A DNA stretch of 64,000 nt from Holacanthus passer (GCA_025331565.1 JAFREQ010000011.1:13784001-13848000), one strand, 5' to 3'; shown: positions 31,319-44,599, counted from the first letter of the stretch. The notes: generated from the sequence alone by a model not told the origin. Numbers and translations are program-made.

Positions 31319-32733
31319 ATGGCCGGTCAGGAAGATCCAGTGCAGAGAGAGATTCACCAGGACTGGGCGAATCGAGAGTATATAGAAGTAATTACGAGCA
31401 GCATCAAAAAAATCGCCGACTTTCTTAACTCATTCGGTAAGCTTTCCTGAACAAATTCCACGGATAAGATCACTGATAATGTAGATATTTGGCGTTGATA
31501 GCGAGATCAAGTTAGCTTGTACTGCTAGCATGTCCTGCTAGCATCGATGTTGATGTTTTCAATGGCCACTCCCAGTTAGCAATTAGCTTTATCGTTAGCC
31601 GTGAGCTCGCCTCTGTCTCATCGCCGAAGTAACATGACAGTTTGGTTTCGAGTTACCTTAAGATTTTGTTTCTCTTGTTAACTAATGTTATCAGCCCAAC
31701 AAGGGTCAATACATTGCATTAAAAGACTGCTGGATTCAAGTGTTTGAGACAGCTGATGGTTGTTGGACCACAGACAGTCAAACGCTAAGCTGCTCGGCTG
31801 TCATCAACTTTATACCAGCAGCAGATCATATATCAGATCATATTATGAAATGTGGTGAGTGTTGATGTTAACATACTAAATACAATCTATCCTCTTCAGA
31901 TATGTCGTGTCGGTCCCGCTTGGCGACTCTGAATGAGAAGCTGACAGCGCTGGAGAGGAGGATTGAATATATCGAGGCCAGAGTAAGTATCCTGCACTGT
32001 CATTTACGCAATACAGTGGTTGTTTTGTATTTGTATGTTTCACAATGATATGACCAAGACCAGTGTTGTGCAAGTTACTGAAAATTAGTAATTAGTCACT
32101 AGTTACATCTTTGAAAAGCAATTGATTTACTAGCAATTGATTTAGTATTTCACCAATTACTGCGTATAAAATCAATTATTTACAAGAGGATGTTACTTTT
32201 AAATGTCTGCTTCAGTTCTCTTATTATTGCACACAGGTATATTACTTTACTTACCCATTATCACTGTATCTTAAAGCTACACTTATATTGTCTGGTTATA
32301 CAGTAGGATTTGGTAGAAGACCCACTGGCTGGATGTATATGTTAGTAAAGGTTTGTTACAGTAGTTAGGAAATAATTACATTTGATGAACCCATGTTTCT
32401 TCACTTTATATTAGAAACATTACAATCACTGTGATAAAAAGCAAGCTTACCTTGCCTGAACTGTCTTGCACCATTGTGAGGTCAAGTGACATTAGATCAT
32501 AAACCAGAAAATCTGGGGAATAGGCTGCGTTTATCTGCTGTTCTTTGCAGCTGTCCACTATTTTCACATATGACTAAAGTAACCCAGTTAGCCTATACCC
32601 AAATTAGGTTTCAGTTACTGTAATTGCATTAGTTAATTTGAAAAGTAATTGGTTACATTGGTAACTCCCAATACTGACTATTTCACAAATATGCATCTCA
32701 TTACAGGTGACAAAAGGAGAGACCTTGACCTAG
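31319..32733 (+). CDS. brk1: BRICK1 subunit of the WAVE actin-nucleating complex
   Basis: Three exons, 31319-31436, 31900-31982 and 32707-32733, total 228 bases and encode 75 residues. The sequence (MAGQEDPVQREIHQDWANRE at the start, ending EARVTKGETLT) is nearly identical to human BRK1/HSPC300. BRK1 is a small coiled-coil protein that forms part of the WAVE regulatory complex (WAVE, Abi, Nap1, Sra1/CYFIP) and is needed for its stability, controlling Arp2/3-driven actin assembly. The reading frame is open upstream of the ATG, but 31319 is chosen because it gives the family's exact N-terminus and has CAACATGGCC context, itself YY1-like. All junctions are GT-AG and in phase. Intron 2 hosts a MITE-like element. 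Confidence 0.97.
32061..32676 (+). mobile_element. MITE-like element in brk1 intron 2
   Basis: Left end cagtgttgtgcaagttact and right end, as reverse complement, cagtattgggagttaccaat form imperfect terminal inverted repeats about 616 bases apart. The interior is rich in 'taatta' and 'gtaact' words. It is non-coding and fills most of the intron up to about 30 bases before exon 3. Confidence 0.6.
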
Positions 32734-33195
32734 AACTCATCATGGAGATTCATAGCATCCTCGACCTACCTGCCCATCCCCCACCCTGAATTTTTGGAAA
32801 AACGTGTGATGGATTCCACCCTCCTTTTTTGGACCATGTGGACCATTTTTATATTATATGGCTGAGTTTTGTGTTGTTTTATCTCATGATGCATTTGTAT
32901 AGAATATAAGGGTCGGTCTTGGGTGTCAGTGACTCAAGCATCATCAATGTTACGAAACAAAAATAACCTCCATAAGTATTGGTTTGAAAACATATTGTGG
33001 AGCTCAATTATGGATCTGGTACCAGCACAACTTGTTGACCATCTGTGTCGTATACTGTGTCATTACCACATCAGAGATTTATGAAAGGGGAACATTCTTG
33101 TGTGCCAAGTTGAACAAGTAATTGTGTAGTCATCTTTACTAAGGACCTGCTTGTACAGTGAACTGTTTGGTGATGTTTCAGGATTTAAATACTGT

Positions 33196-33201
33196 AATAA
33201 A
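33196..33201 (+). terminator. brk1 polyadenylation signal AATAAA
   Basis: Canonical AATAAA about 460 bases after the brk1 stop codon, followed by a GT-rich stretch. It is the likely transcript end. Confidence 0.55.
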
Positions 33202-33209
33202 TGATAAAC

Positions 33210-34440
33210 AAGGAATTTGTTTCATGTTGTAGCTTATGTTGGTCTGATTCAGCATTGTCTAACATTAATGTTGAATCAAGGAGTCCAGTTGTTAGTGTCT
33301 CTCAATATACTCAAACAACTTAGATAAGTGTGTGGGACAATATAAATATAGACAAACAGGTAAACAAAGAAACACAAAAATGTAAAGGAGCTATTATATA
33401 CAGGTACATGCTGAACAGCAAATTGTTTATGTGTATACAGCGTTTTTGTATGTATAGTACAAGAGTCCACAGCAGTGGCATGAATGCTGGAATAAAAATG
33501 GAATATTGTAATTAATATATGAGCAATAGGTTATATATAGATATGGATGTGCATACTGTATATTGATTGATGGCCAGATATTTAATACATATAGTCTGCC
33601 TACACTTAGTATGACAATGGATGAGCATATACTATGTGCATTTTACACTTTAATAGTGTTTAGTACACTAAGAATGTCAGGCCAGATTATAGGTGATAGC
33701 AATTCTCTTGTAGAATTTAAAAAATAATTTACTCCTTGTGAATATGCTCCTCATTTTGCTTTGTGTGTTACACATAGACAGGAGGCTGAAATCTCTATAT
33801 TTCATATCCTGCAAGTTATTAAAAAGGCCGAAGTGAGTCAAACCTCCAGATCAACCACGATATTACAGCATTCCAATAACATGAAGCTAAATGATAATGA
33901 TCTGGAGGATTTTGTTTAGAAATTATCTAAATAAATGAGAGGACAAGTTACCCTCAAAGGTTAGCATGGTTTTGGGACCAGCTTGAAGACTATAAACAGG
34001 AATTTATTTGCCCCGAGAAGAACTACACAACCAAAAGTAAACTTATTTAACAGTCATGTAGGTTCTGTTGCCTTTGCAGTTTGCTATGCAGTGCAACCTT
34101 CTGAACGTCCAATGTCAAATTAAATATTCCTAATATTTAAAGTCCTAAATAATTACAAAGCACTTGCACAAATTGCAAACACTGCAAAATAAATAAAATA
34201 GCTATATAATCATTAAAATGGCGGAAATTTCTTGGGTGTATTTAGCCCTGAGTGAGGCTGTCAGGCAGCACTTCAGATCCTACGCATGGAGTTATGTTCA
34301 GATAGCTTTTTGGCATTAGCTAGCTGAGCTCAATCGTAGTCGTGACCCACATCTTAATCTTATGCAAAGTCAAACTAAACATAACCACTTGTCAGAACCT
34401 TTGAGACAACAAAATAGACAAAGAGACAGGACCGAGTGCT
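33210..34440. other. brk1-rbm5 intergenic region
   Basis: AT-rich sequence with no recognisable gene, RNA or named repeat. Confidence 0.5.
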
Positions 34441-34472
34441 GCCTGTGAGGCAAGTTCGGGGCGAAATATAAT

Positions 34473-34513
34473 TTCCCATAATGCACCGGCTTATCCACCA
34501 GTGCATCTTGGGA
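34473..34513. promoter_or_regulatory. rbm5 promoter: paired ZNF143/THAP11-like sites
   Basis: ttcccataatgcacc at 34473-34487 and, on the other strand, tcccaagatgcac at 34513-34501 form two inverted matches to the ZNF143/THAP11 motif (TTCCCATMATGCATTG). Such sites mark housekeeping promoters. They sit about 135 bases before the donor of the predicted rbm5 non-coding exon 1. Confidence 0.5.
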
Positions 34514-34529
34514 CGAAGAAGGTGCTGTT

Positions 34530-34647
34530 GAAGACTCAGTGTTGTGAAAAGTCCTTGGACGTGCGATGAGTTTTCTTGCCCACAATTTTTCAAATATATT
34601 TTTGAAAGACTTCTAGTAGTAATTATTGTTTTGAACAAAGTACCCAG
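34530..34647 (+). other. rbm5: Predicted rbm5 non-coding exon 1
   Basis: A donor GTGAGT follows 34647 and the upstream paired ZNF143-like sites suggest a transcription start nearby. The left edge is a guess. It splices in principle to the exon at 34902 that carries the start codon. Confidence 0.45.
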
Positions 34648-34924
34648 GTGAGTTATTGTACATTAAGACCGGAAACAGTTTTACAGCGTCGCTTTGGCGT
34701 AGCTTGACACAACCGAAGTCAACCAACGTCTGTTTGCTAACGTTAGTCCGGCTCCATGTTGTGGTTCACAAGCATCTTGTTGTGCCCATTGTAATCGAAA
34801 TAATGTGTTTGACTCTGTATGGGGCAGCTCTGTGTTTGAACATGTTAACGAACTGAAAATGTGTTTTATAAATGGATTCTCTCGACATGTTTGCTTTCTA
34901 GAGGCCGTGCGGTGCAGCAGAGAA

Positions 34925-37900
34925 ATGGGAGCTGATAAACGGTGAGTAACGTTATGAGCTAGCGCCGCTCGCCATGCTAGGTGTGGCTAACTATCACAGC
35001 AGTGTTGTATTAATCTAAGTTCAAATATCTGTTTTAGAACTTCAAGCTAACGCTACATTGAATTCAGAACTGCCTGGAACTTTAACATTAGCCCTTAGTA
35101 CATACTCTCCAGGTAACTTTAGTGTTTTCGTGGTCAGGGTCATTTCATGAAACACTCATGATGTCCATATCAAATTTGAAAAACAATCGCTTGAATTTGT
35201 GAGAATTTTGCACAATATCTTCCTCATGCTCTATAAAATACGCCTAACATGCGCGATTCCCCAGGAAAAGATTTTTTACCACCGTCCCACTTAGTCTTAC
35301 CAAGGATGATACTACATAAAGTCGTTATTGCATAGATGTATGCGATAGATTTACAGTAGCTTGGCCTAGAGAAAATACATTTAAACTATAAATCTAAAAT
35401 ACATTTTGGTGTATGTTGTGGCATTTCTAATTAAATCATTGATGCCCATTTTGAAAGAGTCTTACAATAATGTTACATAGGTAAAAAATAAATGCTGAAA
35501 TGTATATATTGAAGTACCAAAACAAGCGCACCTTTGTATTGTAGTGCTCTCCAGTTCGCGAGAAAGTTGCATGCAGGGCTTGAAGTGCCATTTAGCCCAC
35601 CCATCCCCTCATCTTAAAACAGATGATGTGGAAAAACACATTGGCTTATACATGATCATATATAATACTGCAGCAAGTTCTTACATCATAATTTATTTTT
35701 AAAACTTGACATCTGACATACAAAAGCATTCTAGGACATTTTAAGCTGTAAAATTGCTGTGTGAGGCTGAATCTTAACTTATATTTTCCTCATACGGCCT
35801 GGGCCTGTTATTTCATCAACATCACCTTTTTTAGTGTTTGTTGGCATCATGGAGATGGCTCTGCTGTAGAAAGCATATATATATCCTATATTCACTAAGC
35901 CCATACACATCTGTGTGACGTGTGTGCAAAATGCAGCGCTTTCAGTTGACTTTGAAAATGCTTACTGCACAACTGTGAAGTTGCTGCCACCAGTCTTTTC
36001 TGAAGCAGCCCGTCTAATAAAGATGTCCCCTGTCTGCAATCAATGCAATTCTTACTGTGTTTTTTTGTTTTTTGTTTTCCTGGAAATATTTTAATAATGG
36101 GGTCCCAAAAATATTGTTTGAGTGTTGATAACACTTATTCATGTGTAATTGCTAAAAATGTTTTTGCTATACATAAGCACTACAACAAAAACTGTAAATG
36201 TTAAAGCAATTTGGTGTAAATCTTGCCCCTGCAACAAGGAGAAAATATCAGGCTTATTTCTTTGTTTAGTGTTAATCAAGAGATAATGTATGTGAGCTTG
36301 CTGATACAATAGTATTTGATTGAATCATATTATATAGAATGAGACTAGTTGTGCTGATGCCTTACTTTGCCTTTGAATGTTCTCCTGAACAGGATTAGTC
36401 GCACGGAACGTAGCGGCAGGTATGGCTCTGACCAGGCCCGTGATGAATCAGAATGGCGTGACAGACGCGAGAGAGACCAAGAGCGAGATCACAACATGCG
36501 TCGTTGGGGTGATGAGAGACGTAGTGAGCGTTTTGAAGGAGAACGTCGAGGATCAAGAGACAGTCCAGAGGTGGTTATTCTAATATTCAGTGACTTTCAA
36601 TTGAGTTATTTTGTTTTTGTAAAATACTTTGTTATTTGATAACATCCACACAACTGACGCACTGACCTTTTTGTTTTACAGCAAAGAGAAAGGAAACGGC
36701 GTAACAGTGATAGATCAGAAGATGGTTATCACTCCGATGGCGACTACCCAGAGCAGGATTACAGAAGGGAGCCTGGGGAGGAGAAGAAGAGCAAGACCAT
36801 CATGCTCTGGGGCCTGTCTCCTCATGTCTCTGAAGATGATGTAAGTCTTTTGTTGTCTTGTGCAATAATGCAACCTCTTTTGTTTTATTTTGGTTTTATG
36901 TGTGCACACCACTCAAGATGTTAAAATACCATCCACATTTTGTTATTCAGATTCGTTTTGCCATAGACCAGCTAGAGGGGCCGCAGCCAGTGGACGTCAG
37001 GTTGATGAAAAAGAAAACAGGTGAGAACCAGATATGTGACGGACTCCAACCTCCCCCCAGTCTTTGACCATAGGGCCAATCTGCTTCCATTCAGACCCAT
37101 TTTCCCATAGCAACTAGGAGAGAATTGTATCAAAGTACTTCAAAGAGGATTTAAAATGTTGATTAAAGACTTATCATTTCAGTTCTTGTGGATCTTTCAA
37201 AGGTAAGTAAGAGCAGCAATAACAATTTTGAGAAAGTGAATTGGCAGACACACTTTGTTGTTAAGTGTGGTTCAAACAGTGGTATTCAGCAGGATTTCTT
37301 GCTATGGTAAAACTCCTAAGGAGTGGCCTGTTGTGTACCATCAGGGCCTGGGTCGTGAAGCAGTTTGTGGAAGAGTTTGAATAATATGCCCATGGACTCT
37401 TAACTAACACGCCTCCCGTCTATATTTGAATGCTGTCTCTAGGTATAAGCCGTGGTTTCGCCTTCGTGGACTTTTATCACTTGCAAGATGCTACCCGATG
37501 GATGGAGACCAATCAGGTTGCTTCACAATCGCCAAGTCTAGTTTTAATCTTGGGGATCTGGAATAATAACCCAAATGGCAACCAAAGTGTTTTGAATGAG
37601 TAGTCTGGAAACTGTATAGATATTTTTGAAAAAAAAAAAACTCATGGATTGTAAAGCTCAGAGCAAAAAGATTTGATTTGTATATTGACAGACATGATTA
37701 TATTCATGATATACGGCATATCTTAATGTTTTACCTGTAATGGCAGTAGCATCAAATCAGCAGAGATCCTCTCTTTAAAGATGCTGCATTTAAGATAATG
37801 AACACATTATCTTTACCTCGCTTAAGAGGCATTATCAATGATATTTCAGGGTTGAATGTTAGCTCAGACTATGTTTTTTTTTTTTTTAGCCTACCCCTCA

Positions 37901-40900
37901 GTTTATGGACATTTTTTAAACTTCCCTTTAAAAAAAAAAAAAAAAAAAAGCAGGCAGAAATGTCTTTTAGGGTTGTTAGGGCACATTGTACACTTTGCTC
38001 CAGCTCAGCCTGGGCACTCGGGTCCCAAACACCTAAAGAACCCTCCATACATCATGCTCACATATACATCATGTGCCTGTCTTGTCTTTAACACAAAGGC
38101 TATCTGTTGGGGGTCCCTCTCCCCCATCTCTCCCTTCCAACACTGCTTGCTCTATAATGAGATCACTGCTTGCCAGGAATACTTGACTGATTTTTGTCTT
38201 CCTCTTTCAGAAACGTCTGACCATCCAAGGCAAAAGCGTGGACATGCACTACAGTCACCCCAGAAACAAGTATGAAGACTGGCTCTGCAACACTGTAAGT
38301 TAACCATCTGTCTTGGTCTCATGGCCACATTTTCCAAACAATGCTACTACAGAGCACCTCATACACACATACTGGCCTATAAGTATATATGATAGGCCAT
38401 TAAGTTAAAATTGTTGCAGTCTTGTTAGCTTATTTTGTGGTACACCTACATTTGGATAAGCAGTAATGGTTAGGATGTGTCTCGGGTAAGTATGGTATGC
38501 TGCACCAATATAGATTACCTGTTTTCTGAGGCAGCACTGTTCAGGGCTTTAGTAGGTGTATAATAAAAATGATGTGAACGGTTACTTGCAGTGTGGCCTG
38601 TACAATTTCCGGAGGAGGCTGAAGTGCTTCAGGTGTGGAGCAGCCAAAGCTGGTAAGTAGTTAAATCAACAAGAGGCCACTGACTGCAGACATCCAGGCA
38701 GTCTGGGTCCGCAGTGTTGAGATGCAACACAAAGTTTGCGTTGTCACTCTGTCAGATGTAGACAAAGGACGTAGATGGGGAAACAGCATGCATTTTTTTC
38801 TTGCTGCCCGACAGTACAATATGGAGACAAACCACAATACATGATGAAGTTTATGAATCAGGCTGTGAAATAAGCTATTTGATATTGTAAAACACTGACT
38901 CATTTTTAGCACATGTTTTTATACTTCTCACTTTATATCTCATTTCCACTTCTTTGATTAAAAGAACAGTTGTGAAAGTTATGTTAATGCACCTCTTACT
39001 TCTCTGTCATTCTCTCAACAGAAAGTGAAACCAGCAATAACACTGGAGCCTCTGAAAGTCAACCCAGTGGAGATTTCTATGGCGACAGTAAGGACCTCTC
39101 TTTTATAGATATAATGTCTGGCATGGCAAATATTCTCTGTGCATGGTGGGTTGTTCTTACATATAGACTTTTGTCCTGTACAGCAATCATCCTGAGAAAT
39201 ATTGCTCCTCTGACCCCTGTGGAAGCCATCATGACAGCCCTGGCACCATATGCTAATCTTTCATCAAACAACATTCGCCTCATCAAGGACAGGCAGAAAG
39301 GCCAGAACAGAGGCTTTGCCTTTGTACAGCTGTCCTCTCCTCTGGTAAAGCATTTCTTTAACATATACAGATGAACTTAGTTGTCTTAAATTTTTCTCCT
39401 TTTTTCTTCGTTGATGCCTGCATGTCACTTAAATGTTTTATTTCTCGTTTTCACAGGAGGCGTCTCAGCTGCTAACCATCTTACAGGGATTGCAGCCACC
39501 TCTAAAGCTGGATGGGAAAACAATTGGGGTGGATTATGCTAAGAGTGCTAGAAAGTGAGTATAATGGTGAATAATGTGCCCTTGGTTTAAGATAGATGAA
39601 AAGATTTACCTACTCCACTGTATATTCTTAACTTTATTTCCTTGGCAAATGTCATATTTTACTCAAATTGCCTGTTTCCATCCACACTAACATGTCCTTT
39701 GCCTGTTGTAGGGACCTTTTACTACCTGACGGCAATCGTGTCAGTGCCTTCTCTGTGGCCAGTACGGCCATCGCTGCAGCCCAGTGGTCCTCAAGTCAGG
39801 TAGGCCCGTTTTCTGTCCACATCCTGATGCTTAACCTCTCTCAATGTCAATGTTCCAGTCTCATAACCCAGGCTGTACTTTTTCAGCCTCAGCAGAGCTC
39901 AGAGGGAATGTCTGAGTACAGCTACCTGCAAGAAGGCTATACTCCAATGTCACAGGTTAGTAGAACAAATAAAGCAAGCATTGTAACAATTAACTTCAGG
40001 CCAGATAATCTCTGATATTTTTGTTGACAGCTATAGGAGACAACAGATGTCCTCAGAGAAATAATTGTCAAGCTAATTCTATATACTGATCTGATTCACC
40101 AGTGGCAGACTTACCATTATCTTACTGATGACAACACTTCATATCACAACAATGTTTACCGTATTGATATGTGTTAAAATTTTTACACTGACAAATATCG
40201 ACATCTCTTTAGGTGATGTAGGTGAGGTAGTTCATTACCAATGAAGCTCAGAAATCAGTGTTGCAATAAATTACCTTTTTCAATAGGACTACCACATGTA
40301 CTACCAGCAAGGAGCAGGAGCCAGCACCTCTCAGGGAAATGGAATTCTAGGAGGTATGGAATGCTTTTCATACTTTATAGATGTTGGTGCAGTTACTGAC
40401 CATTTATTGTATAATATTAGTGGAATGTGTTTTTTACATTTTTATACTTTTTTATAGTTTTTTTGCACAGTGAAGTTGAGTGTTGGAAAAATGGTCATAA
40501 TTCCTTTTTCATTTGTAGCTGCCCCAGGTGTAAAGATTGTTCCAACTTCAGCTGGAGTAGTGATCTCACAGACAGCACAAGTCTACCAACCCCACATAAT
40601 TGTGCAGCCTGCTGTTCAGGTACTATACACATTTTGTTAAATCTGTACTTACACTACAGTGTCATTATTTACATGCATGGTGTAAGAGTCTCTTAATAAC
40701 CATTACATTAATTGCAGGCATTGCCACTTGCCCAGCAATTGGAGGTGAAACCCCAGACAGGACATCTTTCAGGCATTGAAGCTGCATCTGTGCCTGTTGC
40801 TCCTGTAGCTGCTGCCACTGTCACTGCTGCCAGTACATTAATAGCTCCAGGACAGACAACTGACACCAGCGCTGGTATGAGCACACGAGATCTCTTAAAC

Positions 40901-43113
40901 CTGTCCTGTTGAATTGTAATGTGCATAAAGAGAAAATCCTTGCAGGTCACTCTCATGCACATTATATTGTAGCCTTTCCTGGGTACAACTTGAAACAGCA
41001 TTTCCTAGCATACTCAACATACAAGACAACTGTTTAACAGCTTAAAGTAAGGTTTGTACAGTAGTTGTTAAGGATGTTACGTTTTGTAATTGACAGCTGT
41101 TCCTGATACATCCAGCTATCAGTATGATGAGTCCTCCGGCTACTATTATGATCCTCAAACTGGCCTCTACTACGACCCAAACACTCATGTAAGTAGTGCA
41201 CAACCACCATGAGAGTCACTTGGTTTTCTGTCATGTTGGTGAGAATCACAGGAGTTAATATTGTTTTTGATTATGTCTTCCCAGTATTACTACAATTCTC
41301 AGACCCAGCAGTATCTGTACTGGGACAGTGAGAAGCAGACATACGTACCTGCCCCAACTGACACAAATGCTGCACAGACTGATAATGCAGGAGCAGGCAG
41401 CAAAGAACCTAAAGAAAACAAGGAGAAGAAGGAAAAGCCCAAAAGCAAGACTGCTCAGCAGGTATTGTGATTTGAATTCTGCATCAGCACAGATTTTCAT
41501 TTGTGCTTTTTTGAAAATACATTTTTTATTTTTGAGTTCCTTTTTTTTGTGATTTTGTAATTATATCCAAATGCTTTTCATTGTTTCAGATCGCAAAAGA
41601 CATGGAACGGTGGGCTAAAACTCTCAACAAGCAGAAAGAGAATTTCAAGAGTAGCTTTCAACCCATTAGTCAAGAAGAGAGGAAGGAGGCAGCGGCTGCT
41701 GATGCTGGCTACATACTGTTTGAAAAGAAGGTAATCCAGTAGGATTCAATGTCTGTTAAAGTTCTGTTCAAGTGCTTTAGACTTCAGTGCCCTAAATAGA
41801 TTGATTTTAATTTATTTAGCAGGCAGGGGGTCTAGAAAGACTCATGCCAGAGATGCCAAGTCGTCCTGAGGAGGAGCCACCAACCACCTCAGTCAACACT
41901 TCCAAAGTGAGTGTTTTCTCCATCCCAGGTTTTGGGAGGCTGAACTTTTCCTTTGCAGTGTTATAGCAACTATTGTCAGAATAATTTTGATTGCATTGTA
42001 AATAATATTCTCAGTTATGTTCAGGATTTTTTTTTTTGTTAATTATATTTACACCTGCCTTTGTTTATCCATGGTGTGGTTAGTGTGGCCTTGTGGCAGC
42101 CTACAGTGGAGACAGTGACCCTGAGGAGGGGGGAGCAGAGCCTGACAGCGGTGAAGGCCAGGACAAGCTGACAGACTGGATAAAGTTGGCCTGCCTGCTG
42201 TGTAGGAGACAGTTTCCCAACAAAGAGAGCCTTGTTCGACATCAGCAACTCTCTGACCTCCACAAGGTAACATCACACATACTGTCTGCAGGCCACAGTG
42301 ACAAGTCCAGAAAGACGTAAGACAGTAAATTCATTGAGGCATTCATCTTGTCTCTTGTCTCTTTCCTAGAAAAACCTGGAGGTTCTCCGCAGATCCAAAA
42401 TGACCGAGGCAGAGCTGGAAGAGTTGGAGAGAAAAGAGACTGAGGTTGGGCTTCATACAGAATCACCCAGTTGCTAGTGAGTCATATTGTGCCTTCGGTT
42501 AAAGTAACTGCATTTTAAAATGAAAAATGTTTTTTATCCTTCTGGTGAACAGATGAAATATAGAGACAGGGCGGCTGAGAGGAGAGAAAAATATGGCATC
42601 CCTGAACCCCCAGCGCCCAAAAAGAAGAAATTTAGCCAACCAACTCCAGTCATGTAAGTAACTGATTTGTGTAAAATGCTGTACCTTTTTTGTGTTTTTA
42701 GTAATATATATATTATTAAATTATCCCATGTTTCCTGTGCAGTAACTATGAACAGCCCACTAAAGATGGCCTGAACAGTGACAATATTGGGAACAAAATG
42801 CTGCAGGCCATGGGCTGGAAGGAGGGCAAAGGTCTCGGTCGAAACCAGCAGGGCATCACTACGCCTATTGAGGTATCCACAAAAACTACATGGTGGTGTC
42901 GGGGTGTCTCCAGCACCCATCAGCATGAATAACTGTATATATACAGTATCTCTAAAAAGTACTTACATTTGTGGTTTTCCTCCTCAGGCACAGCTGAGGA
43001 CAAAGGGAGCTGGACTTGGCACTAAAGGCAGCAACTACACCCTCTCTGCTTCAGACACATACAAAGACGCAGTCCGCAAAGCCATGTTTGCTCGCTACAC
43101 TGAATTGGAATGA
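34925..43113 (+). CDS. rbm5: RNA-binding motif protein 5 (splicing regulator)
   Basis: 24 coding exons join in frame into 853 residues: 34925-34941, 36393-36570, 36682-36840, 36951-37020, 37443-37516, 38211-38294, 38592-38652, 39022-39087, 39184-39344, 39457-39554, 39712-39799, 39887-39955, 40287-40353, 40519-40619, 40718-40874, 41097-41188, 41285-41461, 41590-41730, 41820-41906, 42084-42266, 42370-42444, 42553-42653, 42743-42872, 42988-43113. Domains: Arg/Ser/Asp-rich N-terminus; RRM1 about 103-180; RanBP2 zinc finger about 187-213; RRM2 about 237-320; OCRE about 488-545 with YYYDPQTGLYYDPN; C2H2 finger C686, C689, H702, H709; G-patch about 784-829. RBM5 acts in spliceosome assembly and alternative splicing of apoptosis genes. 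'SDRSEDGYHSDGDY' and the C-terminus YKDAVRKAMFARYTELE distinguish it from RBM10. Human RBM5 has 815 residues; the extra length is in the Ala/Val-rich linker before OCRE. Confidence 0.97.
36571..36681 (+). other. rbm5: rbm5 intron with weak donor
   Basis: The donor after exon ending 36570 is GTGGTT, far from the GTAAGT/GTGAGT used elsewhere in the gene, although the acceptor at 36681 has a good pyrimidine tract. Reading through keeps an open frame for about 20 codons before a stop. Confidence 0.5.
37517..38210 (+). other. rbm5: rbm5 intron with long T and A runs
   Basis: A T run (37874-37887) and an A run of 20 (37930-37949) flank about 40 bases. Otherwise no feature is seen. The A run could be a retroposon tail or a slippage tract. 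Confidence 0.6.
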
Positions 43114-43429
43114 GTCATTGGTCTAAAGCTCAAATGATTTATGATGTGAAAATGACAAGTGAATTAAAAGAGAACTTCTCCTTTAATGATTTCACTCATC
43201 TGTGATACATGATGATTACACCTCTTGCCTCTAATGGTTAAACCAGACAATAGAAAACATCTGCAATGGAGGTGTGTTAAGATAGTGAATAATATTATTT
43301 ATAAATTGTACATAGGCACAGTAAATTTACTTTCCTTGTTTACCTATTTCTTCTGTGTTCATGCCTTTTGTTTCTGCATGTTAAAAAGATTGTACAGTTT
43401 ATACAAAAATCTTGTCTGTTTGTACAGAA

Positions 43430-43435
43430 AATAAA
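43430..43435 (+). terminator. rbm5 polyadenylation signal AATAAA
   Basis: Canonical AATAAA about 320 bases after the stop codon, in a T/GT-rich setting. Confidence 0.6.
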
Positions 43436-44285
43436 TGACATACATGATTTATTATGGTCTTCATTTTATCACCCTTAGCAGAAATATTTTTTTTTAACAA
43501 ATTATAGAAGAATTATGAATGGACCTGTGTAATCTTCATACAATGAAACCAGAAGATATAAAATCTCTCTAGTTACAGTGCAATTAGTGATGAATTACAT
43601 TCATTGACTCCATTCAGTTCCAAGTGTTCTCCATAGGCAAAACTTATTTTCTGAATGAAACTATGCTATTGTGATAATTGTGTAAATGTCTATTCTACAA
43701 AGTCAGAGCCAGGTCATATTTTTAATGGAGAACACACTCTTTATAATGGCAGTTGGAACTGGACAAAATCCCTGGTGCAATATGCAGTGGACCACCAAGA
43801 CATCTAAAGTAAAAACCTCAAAAACATTCTCTGTTCTCCAAATGATCTTCACTATTGATGGTTTTTGGCCTGAAGGTTTTTCCAGTTCCTGCTGAACACT
43901 TGAAATGTTGGTGATCTTTGGTATTAGACTATAAAAGTTTAAATTTTCCACTACGCAGGCAACAAGAGATGTAGCAATTTAGCCCTGTCCTGGTCAACAC
44001 CAATGGTAAAAAAAGAGCAGTACCAGCTGGGATTTATTTTAATAGTGGCTAAAAAATGGGAGTCATTCTTCTAATCCTTGAAGTACTTTTAACTCCGGCG
44101 AGCCTCTGCCTACCTGACCTGCCTCATCTCCTAAATATTCAGTGTTACAAGCTACTGTATGAAGAAAGGCTGTCTCAAAAATTCTCAATTGTGCTGTTCT
44201 CATGATTTTTAATGATTCAAAGATTTGCTTCATGCATGTTTGCTGGACAAGTATTAAGTGTTAGTGTTGTAGTGACACTGTCCTT

Positions 44286-44299
44286 CCACTAGAGGGCAC
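44286..44299 (+). promoter_or_regulatory. CTCF-like motif between rbm5 and slc38a3
   Basis: ccactagagggcac matches the CTCF core CCASYAGRKGGCR at all constrained positions. It could be an insulator between the two genes. Only a motif match. Confidence 0.35.
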
Positions 44300-44599
44300 A
44301 GGTTTGTGTTTTATACAGTCTATGGTTTGTGCTGACTGACTCTGCTGAGGTGTCCAACAAGAAACCAAATGTTTTCCAGCTCCAGCAGTTCGGTTGTCGA
44401 CCTTGCTCTCTAATCTTTCTGTGAAGGCGACACCAGAAATATGTTTCCCCTGTGAGACAAATAAAGAACCAGATATCAGATCCATATATAAATGGATGTG
44501 ATGGTTTATGCTGGTTTGAGCGCTCATTATGCTGAAGTGACCCATCTCATGTTTGGTCTGGTCTGTCTAGATTCTTAATCTACTACCCAATGGGCTCTC

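Noticed and set aside
34925..43113. RBM10 instead of RBM5
   Set aside because: The N-terminal SDRSEDGYHSDGDY, the length and the C-terminal YKDAVRKAMFAR are RBM5-specific, and gpx1 and tex264 are 3p21-type neighbours.
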